Shown here in pieces: positions 9,452 to 19,514 of a stretch of 64,000 nt of DNA (its first letter is position 1; the number at the start of each line of letters is the position of its first letter). The position numbers and the translations under genes were made by a program. The stretch spans positions 558,001 through 622,000 of the forward strand of contig JASJOS010000003.1 of assembly GCA_030068525.1 (NCBI GenBank). The letters run 5' to 3'. The stretch comes from Xanthocytophaga flava. GTDB lineage: Bacteria > Bacteroidota > Bacteroidia > Cytophagales > 172606-1. The notes under the pieces are model-generated. The model made no database searches, was not told where the DNA came from, and saw nothing but the letters and a program-made list of their open reading frames with translations.

Positions 9452-10528
9452 ATGTCAATAAATCTGCTTAATAATCCTTTGCATATTACCAAAGAAGTAA
9501 TGTATCAGGCAATTCTGGACAAAGACACCTCATTTGAAGGAAGCTTTTTTACTGCTGTAAAAACAACAGGAATTTTTTGTCGCCCAACCTGCACAGCCCG
9601 CAAACCTAAAATAGAGAATGTAGAATTTTATAGAACAACGAAAGAAGCCATCCTACACGGGTATCGCCCCTGTAAAGTATGCCATCCACTGGAGCAAATG
9701 AATGAAACACCTCCTTACATAAAAGTTTTATTGGATGAACTAACTCAAAACCCATCTCTGCGAATTACTGACTGGGACTTGGTTCAAAGAAATATTAAAC
9801 CTCATACCATACGTCGCTGGTTTTTAAAAAACTATGGGATCACATTTCATGCCTATCAACGACTATTTCGCCTTAATATAGCAGTCAAAAAAATACAGAA
9901 TGGAGAATCTGTTACAACAACTGCTTATGATTCAGGCTATGAATCTCTCAGTGGATTTACGGATACTTTTAAATCTGTTTTCGGAGTTTCTCCAAGGCAA
10001 GGTAAAGTTCAAACTGTTATTGATATCACCCGAATTGAAACGCCATTAGGAACTATGTTTGCCTGCGCAGTAGAACAAGGTATATGTCTGCTGGAGTTTA
10101 CTGACAGAAAAATGCTGGAAACAGAATTTAAAACATTGACCAAATTACTTAATGCAACTCTTATTCAGGGCCCAAACAAACATTTTGATATATTGAAGCA
10201 ACAACTGGATGAATATTTTTCCGGTCATCGTAAAGCATTCTCTGTATCCTTGTATTCTCCTGGAACAGATTTTCAACAAGCAGTTTGGCAAGAGTTGCAA
10301 ACCATTCCTTATGGAACAACTCGTTCATATAAAGAACAAGCCATTTTGCTAAAAAAGCCAGAATCAGTCCGTGCGGTTGCCAATGCGAATGGTATGAATC
10401 GGATCTCAATCCTTATTCCCTGTCATCGAGTCGTGGGTAGTGATGGCACATTAACAGGATTTGGCGGTGGGATTTGGCGAAAACAATGGTTGTTGAATCT
10501 GGAAAAAGAGAATACAAGAACCTTATAG
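9452..10528 (+). CDS. ada: bifunctional DNA alkylation repair protein / transcriptional activator Ada
   Basis: The 358-residue product contains all three parts of Ada in order. The N-terminal zinc domain carries C43, C47, C74 and C77 (GIFCRPTC and CKVC) and removes methyl groups from phosphotriesters. An AraC-type helix-turn-helix region lies at about residues 90-185. The C-terminal O6-alkylguanine methyltransferase has the active site PCHRV with C324. In E. coli, methylation of the zinc-domain cysteine switches Ada into an activator of its own regulon. No alkB, aidB or alkA lies adjacent. The gene is convergent with the OmpA-family gene. Confidence 0.93.
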   Translation: MSINLLNNPLHITKEVMYQAILDKDTSFEGSFFTAVKTTGIFCRPTCTARKPKIENVEFYRTTKEAILHGYRPCKVCHPLEQMNETPPYIKVLLDELTQNPSLRITDWDLVQRNIKPHTIRRWFLKNYGITFHAYQRLFRLNIAVKKIQNGESVTTTAYDSGYESLSGFTDTFKSVFGVSPRQGKVQTVIDITRIETPLGTMFACAVEQGICLLEFTDRKMLETEFKTLTKLLNATLIQGPNKHFDILKQQLDEYFSGHRKAFSVSLYSPGTDFQQAVWQELQTIPYGTTRSYKEQAILLKKPESVRAVANANGMNRISILIPCHRVVGSDGTLTGFGGGIWRKQWLLNLEKENTRTL

Positions 10529-10538
10529 ATAAGGTTCT
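10517..10538 (+). terminator. weak hairpin overlapping the ada stop codon
   Basis: An 8-bp inverted repeat (10517-10524 with 10531-10538, 6-nt loop) spans the TAG of ada. It has no adjacent U-tract, so it is a weak candidate for ending the convergent transcripts. Confidence 0.3.
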
Positions 10539-10578
10539 GCTAATAGGTTATCTAAAGCTCTCATTATTTTGCCTTCTG

Positions 10579-13500
10579 CTATTTCAGATATACAGGTGTT
10601 TGCAAAATAAAGAAATTATCTTGAGGACTTTCAGTAATCGCATTTGGCCTTTCTACAGAGATAATTACTTTACGAGCTTCTATATCTTGTGGCGGTTTAT
10701 TTAGGTTTCTTTCTTGTTCACCACGAGCATACACAGCCATATTCTTGGGCGAAATACCTCTGGCTTGTAAATAATCCTGGATAGCTACACCTCGTTTTCT
10801 GGTGAGTGCCAGATTATACTCATAAGATCCGGCTTCATCTGCAAAAACGTTGAATTCTATTCGAATGGCAGGGTTCTGCTTATAGTATTTTAGTAGAGAT
10901 TCTAATAGTTGAATTGTCTTTGGTCCCAATGTATAGCTATTAAAATCAAAGTAGGCGACACCGAATACTTCAAGCTTTGGAGTTTCTTCATTTGCAATTA
11001 ATTTAAGGTCTCTTGTATATATTACTTTTCCTTCTTCAGAGGAATTGGAAGACATTTCCAGACGAACAGTTAACACACCTTGTACTGTGATATTCTGAAA
11101 CTGAAATGTTCCGTCTGCATTTGGCACTATTGTTTGAAGAATTTTTCCTTTTTCATCTGTCAATAACATAGTTGATGTTGCCATAGGCTGCTTAGTCTTT
11201 ACTTCCATCAATTGTCCGGATAGTGTTATCTTTGTATATTTTCCATCCAGATAGGAGGTATTCAGACTAACAAGAGCATCAGAAAATAGAATAGGGCTTA
11301 GTACAGAATTGTCTGCAATCAATGAAGTATTGGAAGCAAGACCAGATTTGGAGAAGCGTTTGTTAGTTGATTCAGCGGGTAGCCGCTTAAATGCAAACTC
11401 ATCTCCATTCAATGCTGACTGGTCCTGAAATATACCTTTTCGGGCAGCACGGGCCGACATAATCCTATCCATACGTTCTTTTTCCTCTGGCGATAGCTTC
11501 TCATAAAAATAGGTATCTTCGTCTGTAAACTTTTCTGTTTTGCCATTCATTCGGGCGGCATATCTGGCGGCAGTCATCCGATTGATCCGGTCTTTCTCTT
11601 CGGAAGGCATTTCCTGATAAGTATTTAGATCTCCACTCTCTAATAAAGATTCATCTACCAACTGGTGATTGGCATTATTGCGGGCAACCATTAATCGGTT
11701 AATACGATTCTTTTCTTCTGGACTTAGCTTTTCATAAAAGAAGGCATCCTCTTTTGTAAGTTTTGTATCACTTGTATCCGGTGAAGCGGTAAGCTTTGTA
11801 GCTGCCATTCTATCAATTCGCCGTTTCTCTTCAGGTGATAGTTTCTCATAGTAAGACTTATCTTCATCGGTAAGAACAGAAGGATCCAGCACTTCTTTTC
11901 CAACACCCATACGGGTAGTGACTAAACGATCTATCCTTTTCTTTTCCTCTGGAGATAATTTTTCATAGAAGAAGCCATCTTCTTCTTTAAGCACCTCATC
12001 TGTGCCATTCATTTTGGAGGCATACCGTGCAGCCGCTATACGATTGATACGGTTTTTCTCTTCTGGGGTAAGCTTTTCATACTCAAATTCAACTGATTTA
12101 TCAACAGATTGGTCAGTCAGATCCAGTTTCTGAGAATTAGCGGGATTGCGAGCAGCCAGAAGTCGGTTCATACGATCTTTCTCTTCTGGGGATAGCTTCT
12201 CATAGTGGTAATTGTCCTTATCCTGATACTTTTCTTCCCTTTCATTTACTAGAGCATCATATCGGACTGCTGCCATCCGATTGATTCGCTGTTTTTCTTC
12301 AGGTGATAGTTTTTCGTAATATGCCTTGTCTTCTTCGGTAAGCAATGAGGCGTCCTGAGAGTCTCGTAACTGCCCCATACGGGCAATAATCAATCGCTCC
12401 ATTCGGTCTTTTGACTCGGATGATAATTTTTCATAAAAGAACTTATCCTCTTCTCTGAACTTTTCATCGTAATTATTAAGCTGCGCAGCATATCGTGCTG
12501 CTGCCATCCGGTTAATCCGATCTTTTTCTTCTGCAGGTAATCTTTCATATTCATAGGCATCCTGCTGAAGCTTCTTCACAGTTTCATCTGTAAGCTGGTT
12601 TGACAGGACACCAGCAATCTGCCGATACAACTCATTCCGCTCTTCACTTCCTTTTGATTCATAATAGGCTTTGTCTTCTTCACTCAATACAAGAGCCGAA
12701 TTATCCTGCTGAGCTTTGCGATATGCTTCAATAATGCGTTTTACTCTGGCACTATCCTTCTGGGAGGCAAGTTTTTCATATACAAACGCATCTTTTGCTA
12801 TTCTTTGGGAAGCGCTCTCTCTGTTCATAAACGCACCTGCCGTATTTTCTATCTGATCTTTTTGCTCAGGAGACAACGTTTGATAAAACTGTTTTTCTTC
12901 TTCAGATAATGGCAGAGTGGTTTTATATAACTTCTCAGCTTCTTTCTTTCCTATAATTCTATCGAGTACTTGTTTTTGAGCATCGGCTATGCCTATCAGT
13001 AATGGTAATGCGTTTAACACACTATCTTTGCCTGGCAAAACTGTAATAAACTCACTTTGCTGATTTCGGGCCAGAAATGAATAAATATCAAAGTTTCCAA
13101 AACCTCCCTCTCTGTTTGAGGCCATATACCCAGTTGCTTTACCAAGCACCAGAAAGGCATCATCTCTACTCGAATTAAAAGGAGCACCTAGGTTGATAAT
13201 CGTATCTTTTGTATGATCAGGAGAGGTATTTACATAATATAGATCCAATCCACCAAAGCCAACATGACCCTCTGATGCAAAAAAGAGTTGATTTTCCGAA
13301 GCGTAATAAAAAGGAGAAATATCATTATAGGGTGTGTTAACTTTATTGCCAAGATTAATCGGTGCTTGCCACTTGCCTTTTTCAGTTTGTATACTCATCC
13401 AGATGTCATTCATGCCAAAGCCATCTTTTCGATTAGACACAAAGTATAGAGTGTCTCCACTAGCTGTTAGAGCAGGATGTCGTGAATCAGTTTGGGGTTG

Positions 13501-14439
13501 ATTAATTAAGTTTGTAAGCCTGACAGGTTTTGTCCATTTATCTCCTTTTCGTTCTGTCACATAAATACTACAATCACCATCTACCGGACATCTTGTGAAA
13601 TAGAATTTCTTTCCATCTTCTGTCAAAAAACCGGAGCCTTCACTCCAAAAAGTATTTATATCATCCAAAGGATGGGCAAAGGCATGATAGGTAGAATCTC
13701 GCTGCCGGGTATATATATAGATATCACTAAAAGTACTTCCTACAGGAGCATAAGTGTCTGCTTTTTTTTCGATTCGTGTAGAAGTAATGGCAACCAGATC
13801 ATTTTGTCCTATAAGTACAGGTGCATAGTCATGTCCTGAGGTGTTCACATATCCTGGCAGTAACTTAAACTGGAAATTACCCTGTATAGCATTGGCTCTT
13901 GTCAAGGCATACTGGCAACCAGCTTGTTCCAACCTGGCTCTGTCGAGCCATTGTTGTTTTGCGTAGATCTGCTGGTCATTTACATATTTTTGAAAAGCAC
14001 TAAAAGTACGAATTGCGTCTGTATACTTTCCATTGATCTTTTGTGCTAACCCGTAATAGAAGAACGCTTCAGGATATTTTACGCTGTCTGCCTGATATAC
14101 TTTTTTGAATAAGGCTTCAGCCTCTGTGTAATTAAATAATTGCCGTTGACACTCTGCTAATTGATAGGATATATACAGATTATCAGGGTAAACAGCTGCA
14201 ATCTGTCCATAATATTTTAGCGCCTGATCATATTGCCCGTACTGAAAATACGTATCACTTAGCACCAAAAGCTTTTGATATTGCTTTGGTAAATCAACAT
14301 TCTTCTGCTCAGATTCAGGAAGTGAAGCACGTACTTCCCTAGCCTCTGTTTGTTGCGCTTTTGCCTGTTGCCAGCAAGCACCCCCAAACAAGGTTAGGTA
14401 TATAAAAAGAAGATATAAATATGTACAAAAATGCTTCAA
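10579..14439 (-). CDS. PorE-like TPR / PD40 propeller / OmpA surface protein with YEKLSPEEK repeat domain
   Basis: The 1286-residue envelope protein starts at a TTG (14439). An in-frame stop lies two codons upstream and no nearby ATG exists. A signal peptide ends near AKA at residues 26-28. Domains in order are: TPR repeats (about 50-165); a PD40/WD40-like propeller (about 190-440); a charged repeat domain with about 13 copies of a YEKLSPEEKxRINR unit (about 515-1010); a carboxypeptidase-like beta sandwich (about 1075-1135); and an OmpA domain (about 1150-1260) with FADEAGSYEYNLALTRKRG for peptidoglycan binding. TPR-WD40-sandwich-OmpA is the order of type IX secretion protein PorE; the repeat domain is extra. 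It is last in a minus-strand cassette with porP and two surface proteins. Confidence 0.85.
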   Translation of the reverse strand: MKHFCTYLYLLFIYLTLFGGACWQQAKAQQTEAREVRASLPESEQKNVDLPKQYQKLLVLSDTYFQYGQYDQALKYYGQIAAVYPDNLYISYQLAECQRQLFNYTEAEALFKKVYQADSVKYPEAFFYYGLAQKINGKYTDAIRTFSAFQKYVNDQQIYAKQQWLDRARLEQAGCQYALTRANAIQGNFQFKLLPGYVNTSGHDYAPVLIGQNDLVAITSTRIEKKADTYAPVGSTFSDIYIYTRQRDSTYHAFAHPLDDINTFWSEGSGFLTEDGKKFYFTRCPVDGDCSIYVTERKGDKWTKPVRLTNLINQPQTDSRHPALTASGDTLYFVSNRKDGFGMNDIWMSIQTEKGKWQAPINLGNKVNTPYNDISPFYYASENQLFFASEGHVGFGGLDLYYVNTSPDHTKDTIINLGAPFNSSRDDAFLVLGKATGYMASNREGGFGNFDIYSFLARNQQSEFITVLPGKDSVLNALPLLIGIADAQKQVLDRIIGKKEAEKLYKTTLPLSEEEKQFYQTLSPEQKDQIENTAGAFMNRESASQRIAKDAFVYEKLASQKDSARVKRIIEAYRKAQQDNSALVLSEEDKAYYESKGSEERNELYRQIAGVLSNQLTDETVKKLQQDAYEYERLPAEEKDRINRMAAARYAAQLNNYDEKFREEDKFFYEKLSSESKDRMERLIIARMGQLRDSQDASLLTEEDKAYYEKLSPEEKQRINRMAAVRYDALVNEREEKYQDKDNYHYEKLSPEEKDRMNRLLAARNPANSQKLDLTDQSVDKSVEFEYEKLTPEEKNRINRIAAARYASKMNGTDEVLKEEDGFFYEKLSPEEKKRIDRLVTTRMGVGKEVLDPSVLTDEDKSYYEKLSPEEKRRIDRMAATKLTASPDTSDTKLTKEDAFFYEKLSPEEKNRINRLMVARNNANHQLVDESLLESGDLNTYQEMPSEEKDRINRMTAARYAARMNGKTEKFTDEDTYFYEKLSPEEKERMDRIMSARAARKGIFQDQSALNGDEFAFKRLPAESTNKRFSKSGLASNTSLIADNSVLSPILFSDALVSLNTSYLDGKYTKITLSGQLMEVKTKQPMATSTMLLTDEKGKILQTIVPNADGTFQFQNITVQGVLTVRLEMSSNSSEEGKVIYTRDLKLIANEETPKLEVFGVAYFDFNSYTLGPKTIQLLESLLKYYKQNPAIRIEFNVFADEAGSYEYNLALTRKRGVAIQDYLQARGISPKNMAVYARGEQERNLNKPPQDIEARKVIISVERPNAITESPQDNFFILQTPVYLK
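11390..12900 (-). repeat. coding tandem repeats, about 13 degenerate units of 35-45 codons
   Basis: Within the OmpA-family gene the core YEKLSPEEKxRINRxxAAR recurs about every 35-45 residues. The central and C-terminal-side copies are nearly identical and the N-terminal copies are diverged. A last unit near 11390 has decayed to FAFKRLPAES. Each unit is strongly charged and predicted helical. Confidence 0.9.
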
Positions 14440-14513
14440 ACGCTATCTGTATTTTTACTTTACTTTTTTTAATAGAAATTCTTCTCTGCCATCCTTCTAC
14501 TTTTATCTCTTAT

Positions 14514-15566
14514 TTATAATAAAGGTGTCGAAAACCTTCTGGCTGCTTTGTTTTTTATAATTCTGTAAGTTAATGACAACTCCCATGCACCTCTTCCCCT
14601 GCTTGTATAGCGAAGTGAGGAGGTATTAATATCATAACTAAATCCTAGTGTATATTTTGAATTGCTAATTGCAGCAGAGAGTATGAATGAATCCTGAATC
14701 CGATACCACGCTCCAGCCATAATCTGTGCCGGACTTTGTGTTTCAGATGAAGTCATTTCATAGCAAAAGTAAGTCCCCGCATTAATCTGATTATTACCGT
14801 TTTGCCTCATCCAGAGTATATTTGGCATTATCTTAAAGGATGGAGATACTTCATAATTAAAACCTCCCTGCATGCGGAATAATAGAGGTAGCTGGCTTGA
14901 TTCTCCTCGTATCAATGATTCATCCGGGCGATTCAGATTAGATACAGAAAAACCGATAAAGCTACTGAATGGCCTACTATAGTGAACACGGTCTGGATTA
15001 AAATGCCAGACTACACCAGAATGAACTACTGGATATAATGCTTTATCTCGCATCAGGTTTGTAGTAATGCTTGGAGCTACTGTATAATCAAATCCAAAAA
15101 ATGGAGCTGCTGCATTGTATTGTGATCCCCAGCGAAGATCTGTAAAATCGATAGCTTTCTGGATTATTCCTATTTGCATGCCAAAGCTTACTATGTGTGC
15201 ATAATCTCTTGACAAGACGAGATTATAGGCTGCTCCTGCCTGAATACCTGTAGTCCTGAAATTATTTCCTTCTCCGGAAAGATCATTGTAAATAGAAAAA
15301 CCAATCCCTCCGGATTGTATAACTGGATGACGCCGATTATGTAAAGGAAATATTCCTGAGAACTGCCCTATTTGTTGAGGAAAGCCAAGGCTCCTCCATT
15401 GCGAACGGAAATTGGCAGAGAATGTAACATCTTTCTCTACTCCTGCCAAGGCAGGATTGAGATACAAAGGAGCTGCATAAAACTGTGAAAAGTTCGGATC
15501 TTGTGCCTGTACTCTTTCTACCAGCCACAGTGAAGCAATCCAAAAAACCAACATCCGAAATCTCAT
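14514..15566 (-). CDS. PorP/SprF family type IX secretion outer-membrane protein
   Basis: The 350-residue product has a signal peptide (to about residue 21) and begins its mature part with QDPNFSQFYAAPLYLNPALAG, the hallmark opening of PorP/SprF proteins. The rest is a beta-barrel with alternating strands ending in a basic tail. SprF-type proteins support secretion and surface anchoring of partner proteins carrying type-B C-terminal domains. The gene just upstream (15636-16811) encodes exactly such a protein, so the pair is very likely functional. The gap to the upstream gene is 69 bp. Confidence 0.92.
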   Translation of the reverse strand: MRFRMLVFWIASLWLVERVQAQDPNFSQFYAAPLYLNPALAGVEKDVTFSANFRSQWRSLGFPQQIGQFSGIFPLHNRRHPVIQSGGIGFSIYNDLSGEGNNFRTTGIQAGAAYNLVLSRDYAHIVSFGMQIGIIQKAIDFTDLRWGSQYNAAAPFFGFDYTVAPSITTNLMRDKALYPVVHSGVVWHFNPDRVHYSRPFSSFIGFSVSNLNRPDESLIRGESSQLPLLFRMQGGFNYEVSPSFKIMPNILWMRQNGNNQINAGTYFCYEMTSSETQSPAQIMAGAWYRIQDSFILSAAISNSKYTLGFSYDINTSSLRYTSRGRGAWELSLTYRIIKNKAARRFSTPLL

Positions 15567-15635
15567 AGAGATGAGTTAAAATATTCGTTTTAAGCAGCGA
15601 AATGAAAAATAGTTTTAGTTTAATAATTTAATCTG

Positions 15636-16811
15636 TCAACGGATCAGTGTAATAGTTCCCTGCCTTTGAAATTCTTTTCCTGTAACAAATCTTCCCTGTA
15701 ATGTATAGGTATAGGTCCCACCAGTTTCTTCTGTATAAGTATTTTGGTTCATACCATTCCATCCAAACTTTGTAATGTGTTCAAAAGACTGACTCTGGAA
15801 CACAACGTTTCCCCATCTATTATAGATAGTGAGCATCATTCCTTCCCTTGCCAGATTTACTCCATATACTTTACAAACTCTCTCCTCCTCATTAGGAGAT
15901 GAAGGTGCAAATGCATTGGGCATATACACCAATCCTGACCTATTGAATGCATTTAGTCCAACAGCCAGCCATCTCTTATTTGCATACTCATAACTTTTCA
16001 CTGTGCCATTGTACACATTCCCCATTATTTCTTGCTGACCCAGATTATAAAAAGGAATGGTCAAATCGGAAGTCCCCGCTACTACTGCGGAATCTATCTC
16101 TGGTATATTTTCATCTTCCAGGATACTCAGTGTAGCATAGGCATTCTCAGATTTCCCCTGTAATACAGTTCGCTCCCAATAACGCACACCTGAGATCTTA
16201 TTCAGGCTACTATCAAATAATCCGTCTGTAGTAGGTTGGTAGAGGTTGATCCCAACTATTGGCTCCATTCCAGACTGAGGTTCTTCACTCAACCAAAGGG
16301 GGGCATATAATTCATTCATACCAACCGGATAAAATCGCGGATGCGTTCCTTCCCAATACAGTCGGCCATCAATGTAAGCATTCATGGAAGCGCCATTGAT
16401 GGAAGCAGTTTTACGCATTAGCAATAAACTACCTGGCTGTACCCGAAGTATCGCATCTGTAAACACCATCTGATTGATTACTTTCAGACTATCTTCCAGC
16501 ACTTTAGTACCACCAGTGGTGAACAGCTTATAAAAGGATTGTCCTTTGTGTTGGATTTTTTGTTCAGATGCACCTATAAAATGTACCGCCCCTGTCCGTT
16601 CTTTAAAAATTCCGGTATTCTTCCAGTTACCAGTACTATATATTTCACCCTGATTATCGATCTCTCCCTGGTTAGTAATATCTCCTGTAGTCATTACAGA
16701 GCCCTGTGTAAATACAATTACCTGACCCTGATTCAGGATCTGAGCGGGAGATGTATTGATACAGATCATACCAACCAATCCAACCAGTAAAGTTTTAGAT
16801 ACAAAACACAT
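15636..16811 (-). CDS. secreted adhesin-like protein with type-B (gliding-motility) sorting domain
   Basis: The 391-residue product has a signal peptide ending around residue 23. A beta-helix-like N-terminal section follows, with short repeats on GQVIVFTQGSVMTTGDITNQGEI. The C-terminal ~90 residues form a gliding-motility-associated domain (PNAFAPSS, then MLTIYNRWGNVVFQ, then GWNGMNQ, then GGTYTYTLQGRF). This is the type-B signal for type IX secretion. The ATG at 16811 is clear. It lies 20 bp downstream of the tail-fibre-like gene and immediately upstream of porP, and is probably that protein's cargo (inference). Confidence 0.87.
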   Translation of the reverse strand: MCFVSKTLLVGLVGMICINTSPAQILNQGQVIVFTQGSVMTTGDITNQGEIDNQGEIYSTGNWKNTGIFKERTGAVHFIGASEQKIQHKGQSFYKLFTTGGTKVLEDSLKVINQMVFTDAILRVQPGSLLLMRKTASINGASMNAYIDGRLYWEGTHPRFYPVGMNELYAPLWLSEEPQSGMEPIVGINLYQPTTDGLFDSSLNKISGVRYWERTVLQGKSENAYATLSILEDENIPEIDSAVVAGTSDLTIPFYNLGQQEIMGNVYNGTVKSYEYANKRWLAVGLNAFNRSGLVYMPNAFAPSSPNEEERVCKVYGVNLAREGMMLTIYNRWGNVVFQSQSFEHITKFGWNGMNQNTYTEETGGTYTYTLQGRFVTGKEFQRQGTITLIR

Positions 16812-16831
16812 AGAACAATTTTTTGAATCTA

Positions 16832-19069
16832 TTAATCGGGCTTGGTTACTGTATACTTGATCCGTACTCCATATACCTGCTGTGCATTATCATTCAACAC
16901 CGCTGCTACTTTATAAGAATAATTCTGGTTATCAACCACATCATTCGCAGAGTAGACAATCGATTGGCTACCCGAGCTTCCATATGAACTTACCGAACTC
17001 ACATCCGATGTAGATCCGGTCAGGCTATTACGGGTATAGTAAAAGGTAATATCCTGACTGGTAGTATTATCAAAGCATAGAAAGGTAATCTCAGCCACAG
17101 TAGCTCCGTGTGGCAAGTGTAAAGGTGCTACTATATAGGTATCAGATCCTGAACCGGATGATATCTCTCCTCCTCTTACACCATTAAATTTAATACTGGT
17201 TGGAGAAGTATTTACTTCGACAAACTCGGTAGGATCTACACTATAGTATCGTGTCTGAGCAGTAGCATAACTCTGATTCTCCAATTTGATAAGAGCAGAT
17301 GCTGACTTTGGAGTCCATTTATTAGTCGTGCCATCCCATGTTAAAACCTTCCCATCATCACCCGTACTTAGAGAAGATACACTACTATCTATTATTTTAC
17401 CTTGCAACCCTATCACAGTTGCTTTGCCATTATTAGACAGCACTACATCCTGGCTAATAGTGACATTATTAACTGTACTTCCATTGCCAATAAGAATATT
17501 GCCATTACCTGTATTGGGTAATGAATAGACAGGAACAGGTTTTGGTGTCCACTGTGATCCATTCCAGGTTAAGACATCGTTGGGGGAAGGAGTTGAAGCA
17601 TCCACACTCCGGTTTTGCAACTTAGTTACGGTAGTGCTACCCAAAGATCCTGTTATATCTCCATTAGTAGAAAGTGTACTATTATTCCATTGAGATCCAT
17701 TATAAATCAATACTTGTCCACTGACAGGTGAGGTAAGAGAAATTGCTTTTCCCTGCAGTCCTACTACTGTTGCTTTTCCTGTACTAGTCAAGGTTACATC
17801 CTGACTCATAACGGCTGTATTGATACTGCTTCCGTTTCCTATCAGCAATGCGCCATTAGCTGTATTAGGTAAAGCAGTAGTAGGAACAGCAGCTGGCTCC
17901 CACTTATTAAGAACACTGTTCCAGGTTAGTACTTGTCCATTAGCAGGTGTTGTATTAGCTATGTCCCGATTTTGTATACGAGAGACCGTTACATCATCAA
18001 AGCTTCCCATTGCATCTCCTCCAAGCACTATCTCAGATGGAATCCATTCAGATCCATTCCATTGCAGAAAACTACCAGATTGAGGTAGAACATTCGCGAC
18101 CGGATAGTTTTGCAAAGCAGTTACCTTCGTTCCAGACAGTGTTCCTTTTACATCGCCAGTAAGAGTAGCGATTGTTGAAATATCTGCATAAGTCCATTGG
18201 CTGCCATTCCAGATAAGGACCTGATTGGCAGTTGGATTAATTCCTGTATTTAGCGGTTTACCTACTAGTCCGGTTACAGTAAGTTTACCATCTGATGCTA
18301 AAGTTGCATCCTGACTTACAATCACATTGTTAACACCTGCTCCATTGCCAATTGCTATTTCATTCAATCCTATAGCTGTAGTTGTTGTAGGTACCCATTC
18401 AACTACCCCGCTTCCATTGGTTACTAGCTGCATATTTCCAGCAGTAGCAGGGGCAATTTTTTCAGCTGTCACACTTTTCAATGCCAATGTAGGATTAGGA
18501 TACTTACCTGTTAAATCACCACCTGCCTCTGTTGTGTTGGTAATATCATCTGCTGCATTCGAATCACCACTATTACTGATTATTCCATTACTGATTGATA
18601 TACCGGTACCAGCTGTATATCCAAGTTTGAATAACTCTTCAAATATGCCTAAAGACCCTTTTCGGTACAATGTATTAGTCAGTGTATTAAAATAGAAATC
18701 ACCTTCTTTTCCTATGCTATTATCCGGATTACCTGCTCCTGATGTCCAGGCTTCTTTACCACCACCATTACCAACAGCTACCCATCGGTTTGTCAACCAA
18801 TAATAAAATACATTATCTGTCTGATCATAGATAATCAACCCATTTTCAGCAGAAGTAAGTCCAACGAATTTTGTCCGATCTATACGTGGCATTAGAAACC
18901 CCTGTGGCTTGGTCGCATCTGATTCCAGATGCAATACGGCATTCGTATTAGGTACCTGCGTCCGGAAAGGAGTGCCAATACCCACCGAATTGGTCTGTGC
19001 AGTCACAATAAAAACAGAGAAAAACCCCGTCATTATTGCAAGCCAAACCTTTTGGTGTAATTGTCTCAT
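16832..19069 (-). CDS. tail-fibre-like repeat surface protein
   Basis: I chose the ATG at 19069, giving 745 residues that open with a signal peptide ending near VTAQ; a TTG two codons upstream is also open. Residues about 25-100 contain SVGIGTPF, NAVLHLES and GFLMPRIDRTKF, a module common at the start of Bacteroidota surface fibres. The middle has alternating short repeats of the types VLTWNGSQWTP and GDITGSLGSTTVTKLQNR, resembling phage tail-fibre stalks. The C-terminal ~140 residues are a beta-rich head. I see no sorting domain, so its export route is not obvious. It is first in the four-gene cassette. Confidence 0.75.
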   Translation of the reverse strand: MRQLHQKVWLAIMTGFFSVFIVTAQTNSVGIGTPFRTQVPNTNAVLHLESDATKPQGFLMPRIDRTKFVGLTSAENGLIIYDQTDNVFYYWLTNRWVAVGNGGGKEAWTSGAGNPDNSIGKEGDFYFNTLTNTLYRKGSLGIFEELFKLGYTAGTGISISNGIISNSGDSNAADDITNTTEAGGDLTGKYPNPTLALKSVTAEKIAPATAGNMQLVTNGSGVVEWVPTTTTAIGLNEIAIGNGAGVNNVIVSQDATLASDGKLTVTGLVGKPLNTGINPTANQVLIWNGSQWTYADISTIATLTGDVKGTLSGTKVTALQNYPVANVLPQSGSFLQWNGSEWIPSEIVLGGDAMGSFDDVTVSRIQNRDIANTTPANGQVLTWNSVLNKWEPAAVPTTALPNTANGALLIGNGSSINTAVMSQDVTLTSTGKATVVGLQGKAISLTSPVSGQVLIYNGSQWNNSTLSTNGDITGSLGSTTVTKLQNRSVDASTPSPNDVLTWNGSQWTPKPVPVYSLPNTGNGNILIGNGSTVNNVTISQDVVLSNNGKATVIGLQGKIIDSSVSSLSTGDDGKVLTWDGTTNKWTPKSASALIKLENQSYATAQTRYYSVDPTEFVEVNTSPTSIKFNGVRGGEISSGSGSDTYIVAPLHLPHGATVAEITFLCFDNTTSQDITFYYTRNSLTGSTSDVSSVSSYGSSGSQSIVYSANDVVDNQNYSYKVAAVLNDNAQQVYGVRIKYTVTKPD
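17300..18530 (-). repeat. coding repeats in the tail-fibre-like gene
   Basis: Two interleaved families recur. One is GDxxGxLxxxTVTxLQNxxV (about four copies). The other is a WNGSQWTP block followed by LIGNGSxxNxxxxSQDVxL (about six copies). Copies differ by substitutions, so this is old duplication rather than a recent identical repeat. Confidence 0.8.
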
Positions 19070-19514
19070 AATCAAATACTGTTAAGGGTGTAAATCTACA
19101 ATCTTCCAACCGGTTGAATAGGGATTTTTCTCTGGATATACTACATATCTAAGTTTTAGAGAAAGACTGCAAAAAGCTTTGGTAACTGATGCCTGTCTCT
19201 TTGCAAATTCAGGTTATAGTAAAATGTGGAAATCATCTGCTTGTCAGATAAGTAGACATGTACAGAGTAAGTACTCAGCAAAAGGACTTTCCTGTAACCT
19301 TCTGACTATAAGCACTATTAATTACAATTAATACTGAGGCTAATCAAAATAGTATAACTGACAAAAAGGCACTTTTCTTCCCAAAATCATTTCAATGTTG
19401 TCAGAATAGCTATTTTATATGGTCTGGATACGAAATTGTAGGTAACTACTATTACTACCTAAGTACCTCAAGAAACAGAGGCAGTTAGCTTGGTTTCATC
19501 AAATTCTTTTTAAA
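19070..19514. other. 445-bp divergent intergenic region
   Basis: The region separates the minus-strand surface cassette from the plus-strand serine protease and must contain promoters for both. I see only short imperfect dyads, no consensus-spaced promoter, no RNA gene and no repeat. Confidence 0.5.

Noticed and set aside
18327-18695. 122-codon plus-strand open frame antisense to the tail-fibre-like gene
   Set aside because: Openness follows from the repetitive codon pattern of the real gene on the other strand.
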